Origin: JAUILA01 sp964563925
Lineage (GTDB): Bacteria > Bacteroidota > Bacteroidia > Cytophagales > Cyclobacteriaceae
Assembly: GCA_964563925.1 (NCBI GenBank)
Contig: CAZLZD010000006.1
Location: 1-64,000 of the forward strand
Reading direction: 5' to 3'
Length of the DNA stretch: 64,000 nucleotides
Shown: piece by piece, positions 40,365 to 48,960 of the stretch
How the letters are laid out: each line of letters starts with the position of its first letter
Numbering within the stretch: the stretch's first letter is position 1
Notes under the pieces: generated by a model
Database searches by the model: none
Seen by the model: the letters and a program-made list of their open reading frames with translations, nothing else
Told to the model about the DNA's origin: nothing
Translations under genes and position numbers: made by a program

Positions 40365-41452
40365 TGAAAAATGGCAAAGAATATAAAGTCATCGGACTAA
40401 TGTCAGGAACTTCCCTGGACGGCCTGGATATTGCCGCCGTCACCTTCAGGGATTCAGGCGGTAACTGGGCCTGGGAGTTGCTTCAGGCAGAAACCATTAC
40501 CTATTCGGACGAATGGACAAGGCGTCTTGGTGAATGCATGTCTCTTTCGGGGGAAGATTTGAGCAGATTGCATGTGGATCTGGGTGCTTACTTTGGCACG
40601 AAGGTGACAGAATTCATGGACAAAAATTCATTTCAACCAGACCTGGTCGCCTCCCATGGTCATACGGTATTTCACCAGCCCGGGCACAGGCTGACCCTTC
40701 AGATAGGTGCAGGAACTGAGATTTATGCTGCCAGCGGGGTCCCCGTTGTTTGTGATTTCCGGACCCTCGATCTGGCTCTTGGCGGCCATGGTGCGCCGCT
40801 TGTTCCGGTAGGTGACCGTTATTTATTCGGAGAATATGACGCTTGTCTGAATCTCGGGGGTATTGCCAATATTTCCTACGAGCAAGGCGGAAACCGGATT
40901 GCATATGATATTTGTCCGTGTAATATGATATTGAACCGCCTGGCAAAGCGTGAGGGCAGGATCTATGACGAAGACGGAATACTGGCCGCCGGCGGGGAGG
41001 TATTAACTGAACGATTGGACCAGCTGAATGCCCTGGCATATTATTCTTCGCCTCCTCCCAAGTCGCTTGGCCAGGAATACATAGAATCCGATGTCCTTCC
41101 CGTATTGGAAAAAGGCAACGCCAGGGACCTGTTACGAACGTCGGTGGAGCATACCGCTCAAATGATTTCGCGCGCGGTCCGTCAGATAAATACAACCACA
41201 CCGGAAGTCCTGATCACAGGTGGAGGAGCATTCAATTCATTCCTTATCAAAAGGATGCAGGAACTGCTGGGAGACGAGGCTCGCCTGGTTGTTCCGGATC
41301 CGCAGATTGTTTCCTACAAGGAAGCGCTGGTGTTTGCCTTTCTCGGTGTGCTGCGCATTCGCGGAGAAATTAATGTATGGGCTTCGGTGACTGGCGCGGT
41401 GCGTGATTCATCATCCGGAATCTTATTCGGCGAGATCGACGGGAATTTGTAG
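40364..41452 (+). CDS. anmK: Anhydro-N-acetylmuramic acid kinase
   Basis: Kinase that opens and phosphorylates 1,6-anhydro-MurNAc from murein turnover to MurNAc-6-phosphate (EC 2.7.1.170). 362 residues, normal. Motifs: GLMSGTSLDGLDIAA (ATP phosphate loop), ASHGHTVFHQP, GVPVVCDFRTLDLALGGHGAPLVP with the catalytic Asp, NLGGIANIS and TGGGAFNSFL. It is followed by an amino-acid dehydrogenase with its own promoter. It shows the organism recycles the sugar half of murein, complementing the peptide-directed genes at 0.5-12 kb. Confidence 0.95.
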   Translation: MKNGKEYKVIGLMSGTSLDGLDIAAVTFRDSGGNWAWELLQAETITYSDEWTRRLGECMSLSGEDLSRLHVDLGAYFGTKVTEFMDKNSFQPDLVASHGHTVFHQPGHRLTLQIGAGTEIYAASGVPVVCDFRTLDLALGGHGAPLVPVGDRYLFGEYDACLNLGGIANISYEQGGNRIAYDICPCNMILNRLAKREGRIYDEDGILAAGGEVLTERLDQLNALAYYSSPPPKSLGQEYIESDVLPVLEKGNARDLLRTSVEHTAQMISRAVRQINTTTPEVLITGGGAFNSFLIKRMQELLGDEARLVVPDPQIVSYKEALVFAFLGVLRIRGEINVWASVTGAVRDSSSGILFGEIDGNL

Positions 41453-41457
41453 ATTTG
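41450..41457 (+). promoter_or_regulatory. Amino-acid dehydrogenase promoter, -7 box
   Basis: TAGATTTG, a full TAnnTTTG match that includes the TAG stop of anmK, 24 bases before the next ATG. No clear -33 box. Confidence 0.5.
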
Positions 41458-41481
41458 CCGCCGCACTAAGATTATGGAGCC

Positions 41482-42708
41482 ATGAGAGCACTGCTTGAAA
41501 AATTTGAGAATAAACGTCCGGAAATCGTTTTTGAATGGAAAGACAGTGAAACCGAAGCAGAAGGGTGGGTGGTCATCAATTCCCTTCGGGGAGGTGCGGC
41601 AGGTGGCGGCACGCGCATGCGTGCCGGGCTCGATAAGCATGAAGTGGAATCCCTGGCCAAAACCATGGAGGTGAAATTTACCGTGTCGGGCCCGCCAATC
41701 GGGGGAGCCAAATCCGGCATCAATTTCGACCCGAATGATCCGAGGAAGCAGGGGGTGCTGGAGCGTTGGTTTGCCGTTGTCAAACCACTTCTTAAATATT
41801 ATTATGGTACCGGTGGTGATCTCAATGTGGATGAAATTCTTGAAGTGATCCCGGTCACCGAAGACGTAGGTGTCTGGCATCCGCAGGAAGGGGTATTTAA
41901 TGGTCATTTTCAGCCAAGGGAGGCTCAGATGATAAACCGGATTGGTCAGCTGCGGCATGGGGTGATCAAGGTCCTGGAAGACCCGCGTTATTCTCCGGAT
42001 ACAAGTCGCAAGTATACCGTGGCCGACATGATTACCGGTTACGGCGTGGCTGAGGCCGTCAGGCATTATTATGATTTGTGGGGCGGCAACCTGAATGTAA
42101 AACGTGCCGTGATCCAGGGCTGGGGCAATGTGGCCGGCTCGGCCGGGTATTACCTCTCGCAAATGGGTGTCAGTGTGGTCGGTATCATCGACCGGGCAGG
42201 TGGTGTAATGAAACAGGAAGGGTTCACCCGGGAAGAAATACGGAATTTCTTTCTGACCAGAAAAAGCAACCAGCTGAATGTTCCCGACATGATTCCTTTT
42301 GAGGAGATCAATGAGAAAATATGGGACCTCGATTTTGAAATATTTATTCCGGCCGCCTCTTCCCGCCTGATCACACGTGAACAGGTTCAGCGTATGATTG
42401 ACTCCAGGCTGGAGTTATTTTCCTGCGGGGCCAACGTACCGTTCAAGGACCCTGAGATATTCTTTGGGCCGACCGGTGTATATGCCGACGCAAACTTTTC
42501 CGTCATTCCTGATTTTATTGCCAACTGTGGTATGGCCAGGGTGTTCGCTTATCTCATGGAGAATGAAGTGCCTATGGATGACGAGTCTATCTTTTCGGAT
42601 ACGTCAGGACGTATCCGCCAGGCCCTGGAAAATACGTTTAAAAAGAACCCCGGGAAAACGGGGATTGCCCAGAAGTCCTTTGAGATTGCACTGAACCAGT
42701 TATTGTAA
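41482..42708 (+). CDS. Glu/Leu/Phe/Val dehydrogenase family protein
   Basis: A 408-residue amino-acid dehydrogenase. N-terminal substrate domain: GGAAGGGTRMRAGLDKHEVESLAKTM, then PPIGGAKSGI with the substrate Lys, and GTGGDLNVDE with the catalytic Asp region. C-terminal Rossmann NAD(P) domain: VIQGWGNVAGSAGYYLSQMG. It oxidatively deaminates an amino acid to its 2-oxo acid. The exact substrate (Glu, Leu, Phe or Val) cannot be fixed by sight. It lies next to anmK, and if it uses glutamate it would link murein-derived Glu to 2-oxoglutarate. Confidence 0.9.
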   Translation: MRALLEKFENKRPEIVFEWKDSETEAEGWVVINSLRGGAAGGGTRMRAGLDKHEVESLAKTMEVKFTVSGPPIGGAKSGINFDPNDPRKQGVLERWFAVVKPLLKYYYGTGGDLNVDEILEVIPVTEDVGVWHPQEGVFNGHFQPREAQMINRIGQLRHGVIKVLEDPRYSPDTSRKYTVADMITGYGVAEAVRHYYDLWGGNLNVKRAVIQGWGNVAGSAGYYLSQMGVSVVGIIDRAGGVMKQEGFTREEIRNFFLTRKSNQLNVPDMIPFEEINEKIWDLDFEIFIPAASSRLITREQVQRMIDSRLELFSCGANVPFKDPEIFFGPTGVYADANFSVIPDFIANCGMARVFAYLMENEVPMDDESIFSDTSGRIRQALENTFKKNPGKTGIAQKSFEIALNQLL

Positions 42709-42749
42709 CAGGTCGGAACGGATTCAATCCGGGGGATTGTGAAAATCTT

Positions 42750-42757
42750 TAGATTTG
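42750..42757 (+). promoter_or_regulatory. Antiporter promoter, -7 box
   Basis: TAGATTTG, a full match to TAnnTTTG and identical to the box before the amino-acid dehydrogenase. It is 31 bases before the GTG start of the antiporter. Confidence 0.5.
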
Positions 42758-42788
42758 GGTTATTTTAGCAAAAAAACGCCAACAGTCT

Positions 42789-44282
42789 GTGAGAAAAGCT
42801 GTCTTTTATTTAGTGCTGTTACTGCCGCTTCAATTTGGCGTTTCAACAACGATGGCGGCGGATTCAACAGTTTCCGATAAGACCGAAATTTCAGCTTCTT
42901 CCCTTTCTGTTAACCAGGTTGTCCCGCCGGAAGAAATGCAGGAAGAGGGGCACCACGGACCTCCCGGCTGGACGGTAATACCCTTTGTGCTGCTGCTTCT
43001 GATGATTGCCACGGGTCCGCTGTTTTATGAACATTTCTGGCACAAGAACTATCCGAAAATAGCCGTTGCACTGGCGCTACTGGTTGTTTCCTATTATATA
43101 TTTTTTCTTCATAATACCCACAGTCCTGTCCACGCCCTGGCTGAGTATGTTCAGTTCATCGCCCTTCTCGCATCCCTGTACATAGCCTCCGGGGGCATAA
43201 TGATAAATATTGATAAGAAGGCGACTCCGCTGGCAAATGTAATTTTGTTATGTGCCGGGGCTGTAATTGCCAACCTTATTGGTACTACCGGAGCTTCGAT
43301 GTTGTTGATCCGTCCTTTTGTAAGGCTGAATAAGACCCGTATCAGGGCTTATCATATCATTTTTTTCATCTTTATCGTTAGTAATGTCGGTGGTTCCCTG
43401 ACCCCGATCGGAGATCCCCCGCTGTTTCTTGGTTTCCTGAGGGGTGTGCCTTTTTTCTGGACGCTTACCCATAACATACTGCCATGGATAGCCGGCGTAG
43501 CTATTTTGCTTGTCATATTCTACCTGCTGGATATCCGGAACCGTCCGGATGCCGATGATTCGGATGATACGGATTATACCGGCCAGATCAGCCTGATAGG
43601 CTGGCGCAATTTTGCCTGGCTGGCGATCGTCATCGGATCGGTCTTTTTGGATCCCAACGTGTTTGACTGGGTGCCGGGCATCGAATATGACGGAATGAAA
43701 TTTTCGTTTATCCGGGAAATAATCATGTTCTCAGTTGCCTATCTGAGTTACCGGTATGCGAGAAATGATGCCCTTAAAGGCAATGAATTCAGCTTTGAAC
43801 CTATTCGGGAGGTGGCCTTTATATTCATCGGTATCTTTGGTACCATGATGCCTGCCCTGGAGCTGGTGGGTAATTTTGCCGCGAGCCCTGAAGGCGCACC
43901 CCTCATCAATCACAATACGCTTTATTGGGGTACAGGAATGCTGTCAGGCTTTCTTGATAATGCACCTACCTACATTAATTTTCTAACTGCGGCCATGGCC
44001 TCCCAGGATGCGGATATCGGAAAGCTTGCCGATGTACTGGCTTTTGCCAACGGGGCATATCCTGATTCAGTTCTGGACCTGAAGGCTATTTCGATTGCCG
44101 CGGTATTTTTCGGGGCCTTTACGTATATCGGAAACGGACCGAATTTTATGGTTAAATCCATTGCCGAACAGATAGGAATTAAGATGCCTTCGTTTTTTGG
44201 CTATATCATCCGCTTTTCCATTCCCTTCCTCTTACCGCTCCTGATAATTACGTGGCTGATTTTCTTCGCATTTGCTTCCTGA
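42789..44282 (+). CDS. nhaD: NhaD-type sodium:proton antiporter
   Basis: A 497-residue ion-transporter-superfamily membrane protein starting at GTG 42789. An N-terminal signal-like helix (MRKAVFYLVLLLPLQF, ending TTMAAD) is followed by a short periplasmic stretch with His residues (EEGHHGPPG). About twelve transmembrane helices follow. Family motifs are IGTTGASMLLIRPFVRLN and VSNVGGSLTPIGDPPLFLGFLRGVPFFW, with a second inverted copy region around GFLDNAPTYINFL. It exports Na+ in exchange for H+, suiting a marine or alkaline habitat. Confidence 0.9.
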   Translation: MRKAVFYLVLLLPLQFGVSTTMAADSTVSDKTEISASSLSVNQVVPPEEMQEEGHHGPPGWTVIPFVLLLLMIATGPLFYEHFWHKNYPKIAVALALLVVSYYIFFLHNTHSPVHALAEYVQFIALLASLYIASGGIMINIDKKATPLANVILLCAGAVIANLIGTTGASMLLIRPFVRLNKTRIRAYHIIFFIFIVSNVGGSLTPIGDPPLFLGFLRGVPFFWTLTHNILPWIAGVAILLVIFYLLDIRNRPDADDSDDTDYTGQISLIGWRNFAWLAIVIGSVFLDPNVFDWVPGIEYDGMKFSFIREIIMFSVAYLSYRYARNDALKGNEFSFEPIREVAFIFIGIFGTMMPALELVGNFAASPEGAPLINHNTLYWGTGMLSGFLDNAPTYINFLTAAMASQDADIGKLADVLAFANGAYPDSVLDLKAISIAAVFFGAFTYIGNGPNFMVKSIAEQIGIKMPSFFGYIIRFSIPFLLPLLIITWLIFFAFAS

Positions 44283-44284
44283 GA

Positions 44285-45613
44285 CTATTCAGAAATGGAG
44301 AATACTCCTTTATTTAATTGTTTGAGTGCCTGATTTTTGTAGCGGGTATCCAGCAACACGGACACATTATTTTTGCTTCCACCCAGTGACACCATTCGAA
44401 TCGGAATATTCTCCAGCGCATTAATGATCCGCTGAGCCATGCCATTGGAATCGAGGATCCTGCTGCCGACGATGCAAATAATAGTCATGTCGTGGTCCAC
44501 TTCAACCGAACCGAAATGTTCCAGGTCCCGCACAATAGGGGTAAGGTACTGGTCATTGTCAATGGTCAGCGAAACAGCCACCTCCGAGGTTGTGATCATG
44601 TCTATGGGGGTGGCGTGCTTTTCAAACACTTCAAAAACCCGGCGCAGGAATCCATAGGCAAGCAGCATGCGTGTGGATTTGATCTTAATGGCCGTAATAT
44701 TGTCTTTTGCAGCGACCGCCTTTATTTCTCCGTGTTCCTCTGATTCCCCGATCAGGGTACCGTAGGCGTTTTCGTCCATTGTGCTTTTCAGCCAAACCGG
44801 AATATTGAATCGCTGGGCGGGTTGTATGGAGGCCGGGTGGAGGATTTTCGCCCCGAAATAAGCCAGCTCAGCCGCTTCGTCGAAAGTCAGCGAAGCCACC
44901 GGGAATGTCTTGCTTACTACCCTCGGATCATTGTTGTGCATTCCATCTATATCCGTCCAGATCTGGACTTCCTTGGCCTGGATGGCCGCACCAATCAGGG
45001 AAGCTGTATAGTCACTGCCTCCGCGCTGCAGGTTGTCGGTCTGACCTTTTTCATTTCGGCAGATATAACCCTGGGTAATGAACAACGGCTCCCCGGTATG
45101 CTTACTCAGCAGTTCCTTCAGTTTTTCCGATATCAGCGTGATATCCGGTTCCCCGTGCGCATCAATTCGCATGAAATCGAGGGCCGGTAACAGTTGTGAA
45201 GGGATATTCCTGTCTTCAAGGTACGCCTGAAAAAGGTGGGTGGATATAAGTTCGCCCAACGCAAGCACTGTCTTCTCGTTTCCTTCATTGAAATCGGGAA
45301 TCTCCGCAAGGGTTTCAAGGTCATGAAAGAATCGCCCTATGATCGCACGGCCCTTTTCCAATCCTTCGTCAGAGCTGTACAGTGTTTCTACAAATGCATC
45401 ATATCTTGCACGCAGTTCACTGATTTCCTTACGGGCCTCGTCCTGTTTGTGATGAATCAGATGCTGACCGATGGATACCAGCTGATTGGTTGTACCGCTC
45501 ACGGCTGATAATACCACGATCTTCTCCTCTTTGTCCCTTGTGATCAGGGAAGCCACTTTCTGCATTCGTTCCGGGCTGCCTACCGAGGTGCCACCAAATT
45601 TATAAACAATCAT
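44285..45613 (-). CDS. lysC: Aspartate kinase
   Basis: Aspartokinase (EC 2.7.2.4), first step to lysine, diaminopimelate, threonine and methionine. 442 residues with the amino-acid-kinase domain (KFGGTSVGSPERMQ, IVVLSAVSGTTNQLV, LQRGGSDYTASLIGAAI, IWTDIDGMHNNDPRVV, and AYFGAKILHP) and two C-terminal ACT domains (about 300-442) that normally bind lysine or threonine for feedback control. It is monofunctional, with no homoserine dehydrogenase fused. A -7 box ends 7 bases before the ATG, so the leader is very short. Confidence 0.95.
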   Translation of the reverse strand: MIVYKFGGTSVGSPERMQKVASLITRDKEEKIVVLSAVSGTTNQLVSIGQHLIHHKQDEARKEISELRARYDAFVETLYSSDEGLEKGRAIIGRFFHDLETLAEIPDFNEGNEKTVLALGELISTHLFQAYLEDRNIPSQLLPALDFMRIDAHGEPDITLISEKLKELLSKHTGEPLFITQGYICRNEKGQTDNLQRGGSDYTASLIGAAIQAKEVQIWTDIDGMHNNDPRVVSKTFPVASLTFDEAAELAYFGAKILHPASIQPAQRFNIPVWLKSTMDENAYGTLIGESEEHGEIKAVAAKDNITAIKIKSTRMLLAYGFLRRVFEVFEKHATPIDMITTSEVAVSLTIDNDQYLTPIVRDLEHFGSVEVDHDMTIICIVGSRILDSNGMAQRIINALENIPIRMVSLGGSKNNVSVLLDTRYKNQALKQLNKGVFSISE

Positions 45614-45620
45614 AGGACCG

Positions 45621-45628
45621 CAAATTTA
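45621..45628 (-). promoter_or_regulatory. lysC promoter, -7 box close to the start
   Basis: TAAATTTG on the minus strand, a full consensus match, followed by seven bases and then ATG. Transcription would start about 0-4 bases before the start codon. Confidence 0.5.
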
Positions 45629-45669
45629 CCAATTCTGCTGATACACAGGAATCAGGGAGAGGAATTAGC

Positions 45670-45703
45670 AAAAAAAAACCGTTCCCACTTACGTGAGAAC
45701 GGT
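45670..45703 (-). terminator. Terminator of the DUF4382 gene
   Basis: ACCGTTCCCAC (45678-45688) pairs with GTGAGAACGGT (45693-45703) with one mismatch and a 4-nt loop. On the minus strand a T-run follows (A-run 45670-45678). It separates the DUF4382 gene from lysC. Confidence 0.88.
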
Positions 45704-45725
45704 CTGAAATGAAGCTGCTGAAGGG

Positions 45726-46634
45726 TTATCCTTCGTTTTCTTCCTCAATTTCCTCAAGGATCACTTCTTCGATTTCTCCGGCAGCGAGTTCCACGTCCTG
45801 CCATTCTACCAGGATCGCCACAAATTCGCCGTTTTCATCGTACGCTACCGCGTACAGGTCATAGATTCCCGGTTCCATGAATGCAAGGGTAAACGTACCA
45901 TCAGCACGAACCCTGCCGCTTGTTACAGCATTGGGAAAATCAACATCGTCATTTTCCGGATCAAAAATTTCATCCTCTGTGAAGATTCCGTCGTCGTAGG
46001 CGTAAACGACCATCTCAGCCTGCTCCTCTAATGGGATAACTTCCCCATTGATAAGGCCGACATTGTCGTTCTCCACCAGTCGAAGCACCGGCTTAAGGAT
46101 ATATTTACCTGAATTTCCTGCTTTTACAACGGATTTACGCACGTTAAAATCAATGGTTACACTGGTTACACCTCCTGCGGGTACCGAGAATTCACCCTTG
46201 GCTTTATAACCTGAAGTTGCTCCACTGGGTACAAACAAAGGCTGTACAGATCCATCTTCGTACTCCAGGTAAGTTCCCGGATTGGCTTTAGGTCCGCCGC
46301 CCATCTCAGGCATATCCAGGATTAATCGTATTTCGTCATAATCTCCGGCGTTCAGTTCGTCTTCCGTTAAGAAATAAACCTCCCCGTTCTGGTAGTCCAG
46401 AAGATTAATGGATACGGGCTCGTCAAATTCATTCATTTCAAGCCACGTTCCATCACCGTCCCTGATTTCCACGCCGAGAACTTTGATATGTACTCCCACA
46501 ATATCCTCGTCATATATAGGTGCATCGGTTATGGAAAGTTCTATCCTGCCTTTCGGATCACTGGTATCATCATCGCATGCGAAGAATCCCAATGAGGCGA
46601 TTGTCAGAATGGTTATTATTTTTAATATTTTCAT
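45726..46634 (-). CDS. DUF4382 domain lipoprotein
   Basis: A 302-residue lipoprotein with signal and lipobox GFFAC followed by DDDTSDPKG. The acidic run suggests surface export. The N-terminal half is a DUF4382 domain: GRIELSITDAPIYDEDIVGVHIKVLGVEI, then the SINLLDYQNG, YDEIRLILD and FNVRKSVVKAGNSGKYILKPVLR segments. The C-terminal half has a carboxypeptidase-regulatory-like fold (GRVRADGTFTLAFMEPGIYDLYAVA) and ends in a highly acidic tail. Ligand and role unknown. Single gene with its own terminator. Confidence 0.87.
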   Translation of the reverse strand: MKILKIITILTIASLGFFACDDDTSDPKGRIELSITDAPIYDEDIVGVHIKVLGVEIRDGDGTWLEMNEFDEPVSINLLDYQNGEVYFLTEDELNAGDYDEIRLILDMPEMGGGPKANPGTYLEYEDGSVQPLFVPSGATSGYKAKGEFSVPAGGVTSVTIDFNVRKSVVKAGNSGKYILKPVLRLVENDNVGLINGEVIPLEEQAEMVVYAYDDGIFTEDEIFDPENDDVDFPNAVTSGRVRADGTFTLAFMEPGIYDLYAVAYDENGEFVAILVEWQDVELAAGEIEEVILEEIEEENEG

Positions 46635-46770
46635 AGTTATTCTATTAATTCAACATTTGGTTTGATTGCCTGTCTTCTCACTAAGTAACGCCCGGGACGC
46701 CGGAATTGATTTGGGCAATAAGACGAAATGCGTTTAGAATCGTTGAATGGTATTATTAGAAATATGACAT

Positions 46771-46803
46771 AAAAAAACAGCGGAGTCCATACTCCGCTGT
46801 TTT
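46771..46803. terminator. dnaK terminator
   Basis: A perfect 13-bp stem (46774-46786 with 46791-46803, core CAGCGGAGT) and a 4-nt loop CCAT, with an A-run on the left and T on the right. It ends the dnaK transcript on the minus strand and could also work from the other side. Confidence 0.92.
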
Positions 46804-46855
46804 ATATGTGTATTATACAGTGTTTACTTTAAAAAGTTCTGACTATCAGATGCAA

Positions 46856-48793
46856 TTACTTTTTAGAGTCATCCACTTCTTCGTACTCGACATCAGATAC
46901 ATCACCGTCTGTACCGGATTCTGCACCTGCGCCTGATTGGTCAGGACCACCTGCCTGCGCGCCGCCGGCACCTGCTTCGGCACCGCCAGAGGCTGCATAC
47001 ATTTCCTGAGCAGCACCCTCCCAGGCTTTATTCATACCCTCCACGGCCGTGTCTATGGCAGCGAGGTCTCCTGATTTGTGTGCTGATTTCAGTTCTTCCA
47101 GGGCACTGTTGATCTTGGCTTTATTGTCATCCGAGAGCTTATCGCCATATTCTTTCAACTGCTTTTCGGTCTGGAAGATCAGTGAGTCAGCCGTATTCAC
47201 TTTTTCAGCGCGCTCCTTGGCCTCTTTGTCGGCTTCGGCATTCGCCTGGGCTTCCTGCTTCATCTTTTCGATTTCATCGTCGGTCAGCCCGGAAGAAGCT
47301 TCAATACGGATTTTCTGCTCTTTTCCTGTTCCTTTATCCTTTGCAGATACATTCAGTATACCATTGGCATCAATGTCAAAGGTAACCTCGATCTGCGGTA
47401 CTCCGCGTGGTGCGGGCGGAATTCCGTCAAGGTGGAATCGTCCGATAGTACGGTTATCCCTGGCCATGGGGCGTTCACCCTGCAGCACATGAATTTCCAC
47501 CGACGGCTGGTTATCTGCCGCTGTCGAGAATGTCTCCGATTTCTTGGTCGGGATCGTGGTATTTGACTCGATCAGTTTCGTAAATACGCCGCCCATGGTT
47601 TCGATACCCAGCGAAAGCGGGGTAACATCCAGCAGGAGGACGTCTTTCACTTCACCGGTAAGTACACCACCCTGGATGGCAGCTCCGATAGCAACCACCT
47701 CATCGGGATTTACTCCCTTGGAAGGTTTTTTACCGAAGAACTTCTCCACTTCTTCCTGAATTTTAGGAATACGTGTGGAACCACCCACTAATATAACTTC
47801 GTCTACTTCCGATGCGCTCATTCCCGCATCTTTCAGCGCGAGCTTACATGGCTCCATAGACCTGCGGATCAGGTCATCGGCAAGCTGCTCGAATTTGGAG
47901 CGGGAAAGCTTCCTCACCAGGTGCTTGGGAACACCATCCACCGGCATGATATAGGGCAGGTTGATTTCTGTTTCGGTCGAACTAGACAGTTCGATCTTTG
48001 CTTTTTCTGCGGCTTCCTTAAGACGCTGCAATGCCATAGGATCTTTGCGGAGATCCACATTCTCATCTTTCTGAAATTCTTCAGCAAGCCAGTTAATGAT
48101 TACCTGGTCAAAATCATCACCCCCCAGGTGTACATCACCATTGGTTGACTTTACTTCGAATACCCCGTCACCCAGTTCGAGGATGGATATATCAAATGTA
48201 CCGCCGCCCAGGTCATACACGGCGATTTTCATGTCCTGATTCTTTTTGTCAAGGCCATAAGCCAGTGCAGCGGCCGTAGGCTCATTGATAATACGTTTCA
48301 CCTCAAGTCCTGCAATTTGTCCGGCTTCCTTGGTTGCCTGACGTTCTGCATCGTTAAAATAGGCAGGTACGGTGACAACAGCTTCCTTGATTTCTGTGCC
48401 CAGATAATCTTCAGCTGTTGATTTCATTTTTTGAAGGATCATTGCCGAGATTTCCTGCGGCGTATAATTGCGGTCCCCGATTTTTACACGAACCGTATCA
48501 TTACTTCCTTTTTCGAGATCATAAGAAACCGTTTTACGCTCTTCACTAACCTCCGTAAATTTCTTACCCATAAAACGCTTTACAGAGCTAACGGTGTGCT
48601 TCGGATTGGTGATCGCCTGGCGCTTTGCCGGATCCCCAACCTTTCGCTCGCCCTTTCCTCCGTCCAGGAAAGCGACGATAGAAGGCGTGGTTCTTCTCCC
48701 TTCGCTGTTAGGAATTACCACCGGCTCGTTACCTTCCATCACGGCAACGCACGAGTTGGTCGTTCCTAAGTCAATTCCAATAATTTTTCCCAT
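46856..48793 (-). CDS. dnaK: Molecular chaperone DnaK (Hsp70)
   Basis: ATP-dependent chaperone of 645 residues. ATPase domain: GIDLGTTNSCVAVMEG, NEPTAAALAYGLD, YDLGGGTFDISILELG and ILVGGSTRIPKIQ. The substrate domain has DVTPLSLGIETMGGVF, the linker VLLLD, and a helical lid with a Gly/Ala-rich tail ending EEVDDSKK. It works with GrpE and DnaJ, which are encoded together 9 kb away (58.1-59.8 kb). It is divergent from prfC, with a 13-bp palindrome in between. Confidence 0.98.
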   Translation of the reverse strand: MGKIIGIDLGTTNSCVAVMEGNEPVVIPNSEGRRTTPSIVAFLDGGKGERKVGDPAKRQAITNPKHTVSSVKRFMGKKFTEVSEERKTVSYDLEKGSNDTVRVKIGDRNYTPQEISAMILQKMKSTAEDYLGTEIKEAVVTVPAYFNDAERQATKEAGQIAGLEVKRIINEPTAAALAYGLDKKNQDMKIAVYDLGGGTFDISILELGDGVFEVKSTNGDVHLGGDDFDQVIINWLAEEFQKDENVDLRKDPMALQRLKEAAEKAKIELSSSTETEINLPYIMPVDGVPKHLVRKLSRSKFEQLADDLIRRSMEPCKLALKDAGMSASEVDEVILVGGSTRIPKIQEEVEKFFGKKPSKGVNPDEVVAIGAAIQGGVLTGEVKDVLLLDVTPLSLGIETMGGVFTKLIESNTTIPTKKSETFSTAADNQPSVEIHVLQGERPMARDNRTIGRFHLDGIPPAPRGVPQIEVTFDIDANGILNVSAKDKGTGKEQKIRIEASSGLTDDEIEKMKQEAQANAEADKEAKERAEKVNTADSLIFQTEKQLKEYGDKLSDDNKAKINSALEELKSAHKSGDLAAIDTAVEGMNKAWEGAAQEMYAASGGAEAGAGGAQAGGPDQSGAGAESGTDGDVSDVEYEEVDDSKK

Positions 48794-48870
48794 GATAAAT
48801 ATGTATGTTTTAATTCAGATAATTCAATGTCACTTTACTTTCATCAATGCCTGTGCCAAGCAGGTATTTG

Positions 48871-48883
48871 TGACATAATGTCA
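48871..48883. promoter_or_regulatory. Palindrome in the dnaK-prfC divergent region
   Basis: TGACAT-A-ATGTCA, a perfect palindrome with an odd centre base. It lies 78 bases upstream of dnaK and 78 upstream of prfC. It does not resemble the CIRCE heat-shock element. Possible operator, no known regulator. Confidence 0.35.
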
Positions 48884-48935
48884 TAGTTTCCTTGCCATTT
48901 TAGGATATACTATGAGGAATTCGACGGAAAGACAG

Positions 48936-48943
48936 TACCTTTG
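48936..48943 (+). promoter_or_regulatory. prfC promoter, -7 box
   Basis: TACCTTTG, a full TAnnTTTG match, 17 bases before the prfC ATG. No -33 box is evident at the usual spacing. Confidence 0.45.
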
Positions 48944-48960
48944 CAGCCTATTACTAGAAT

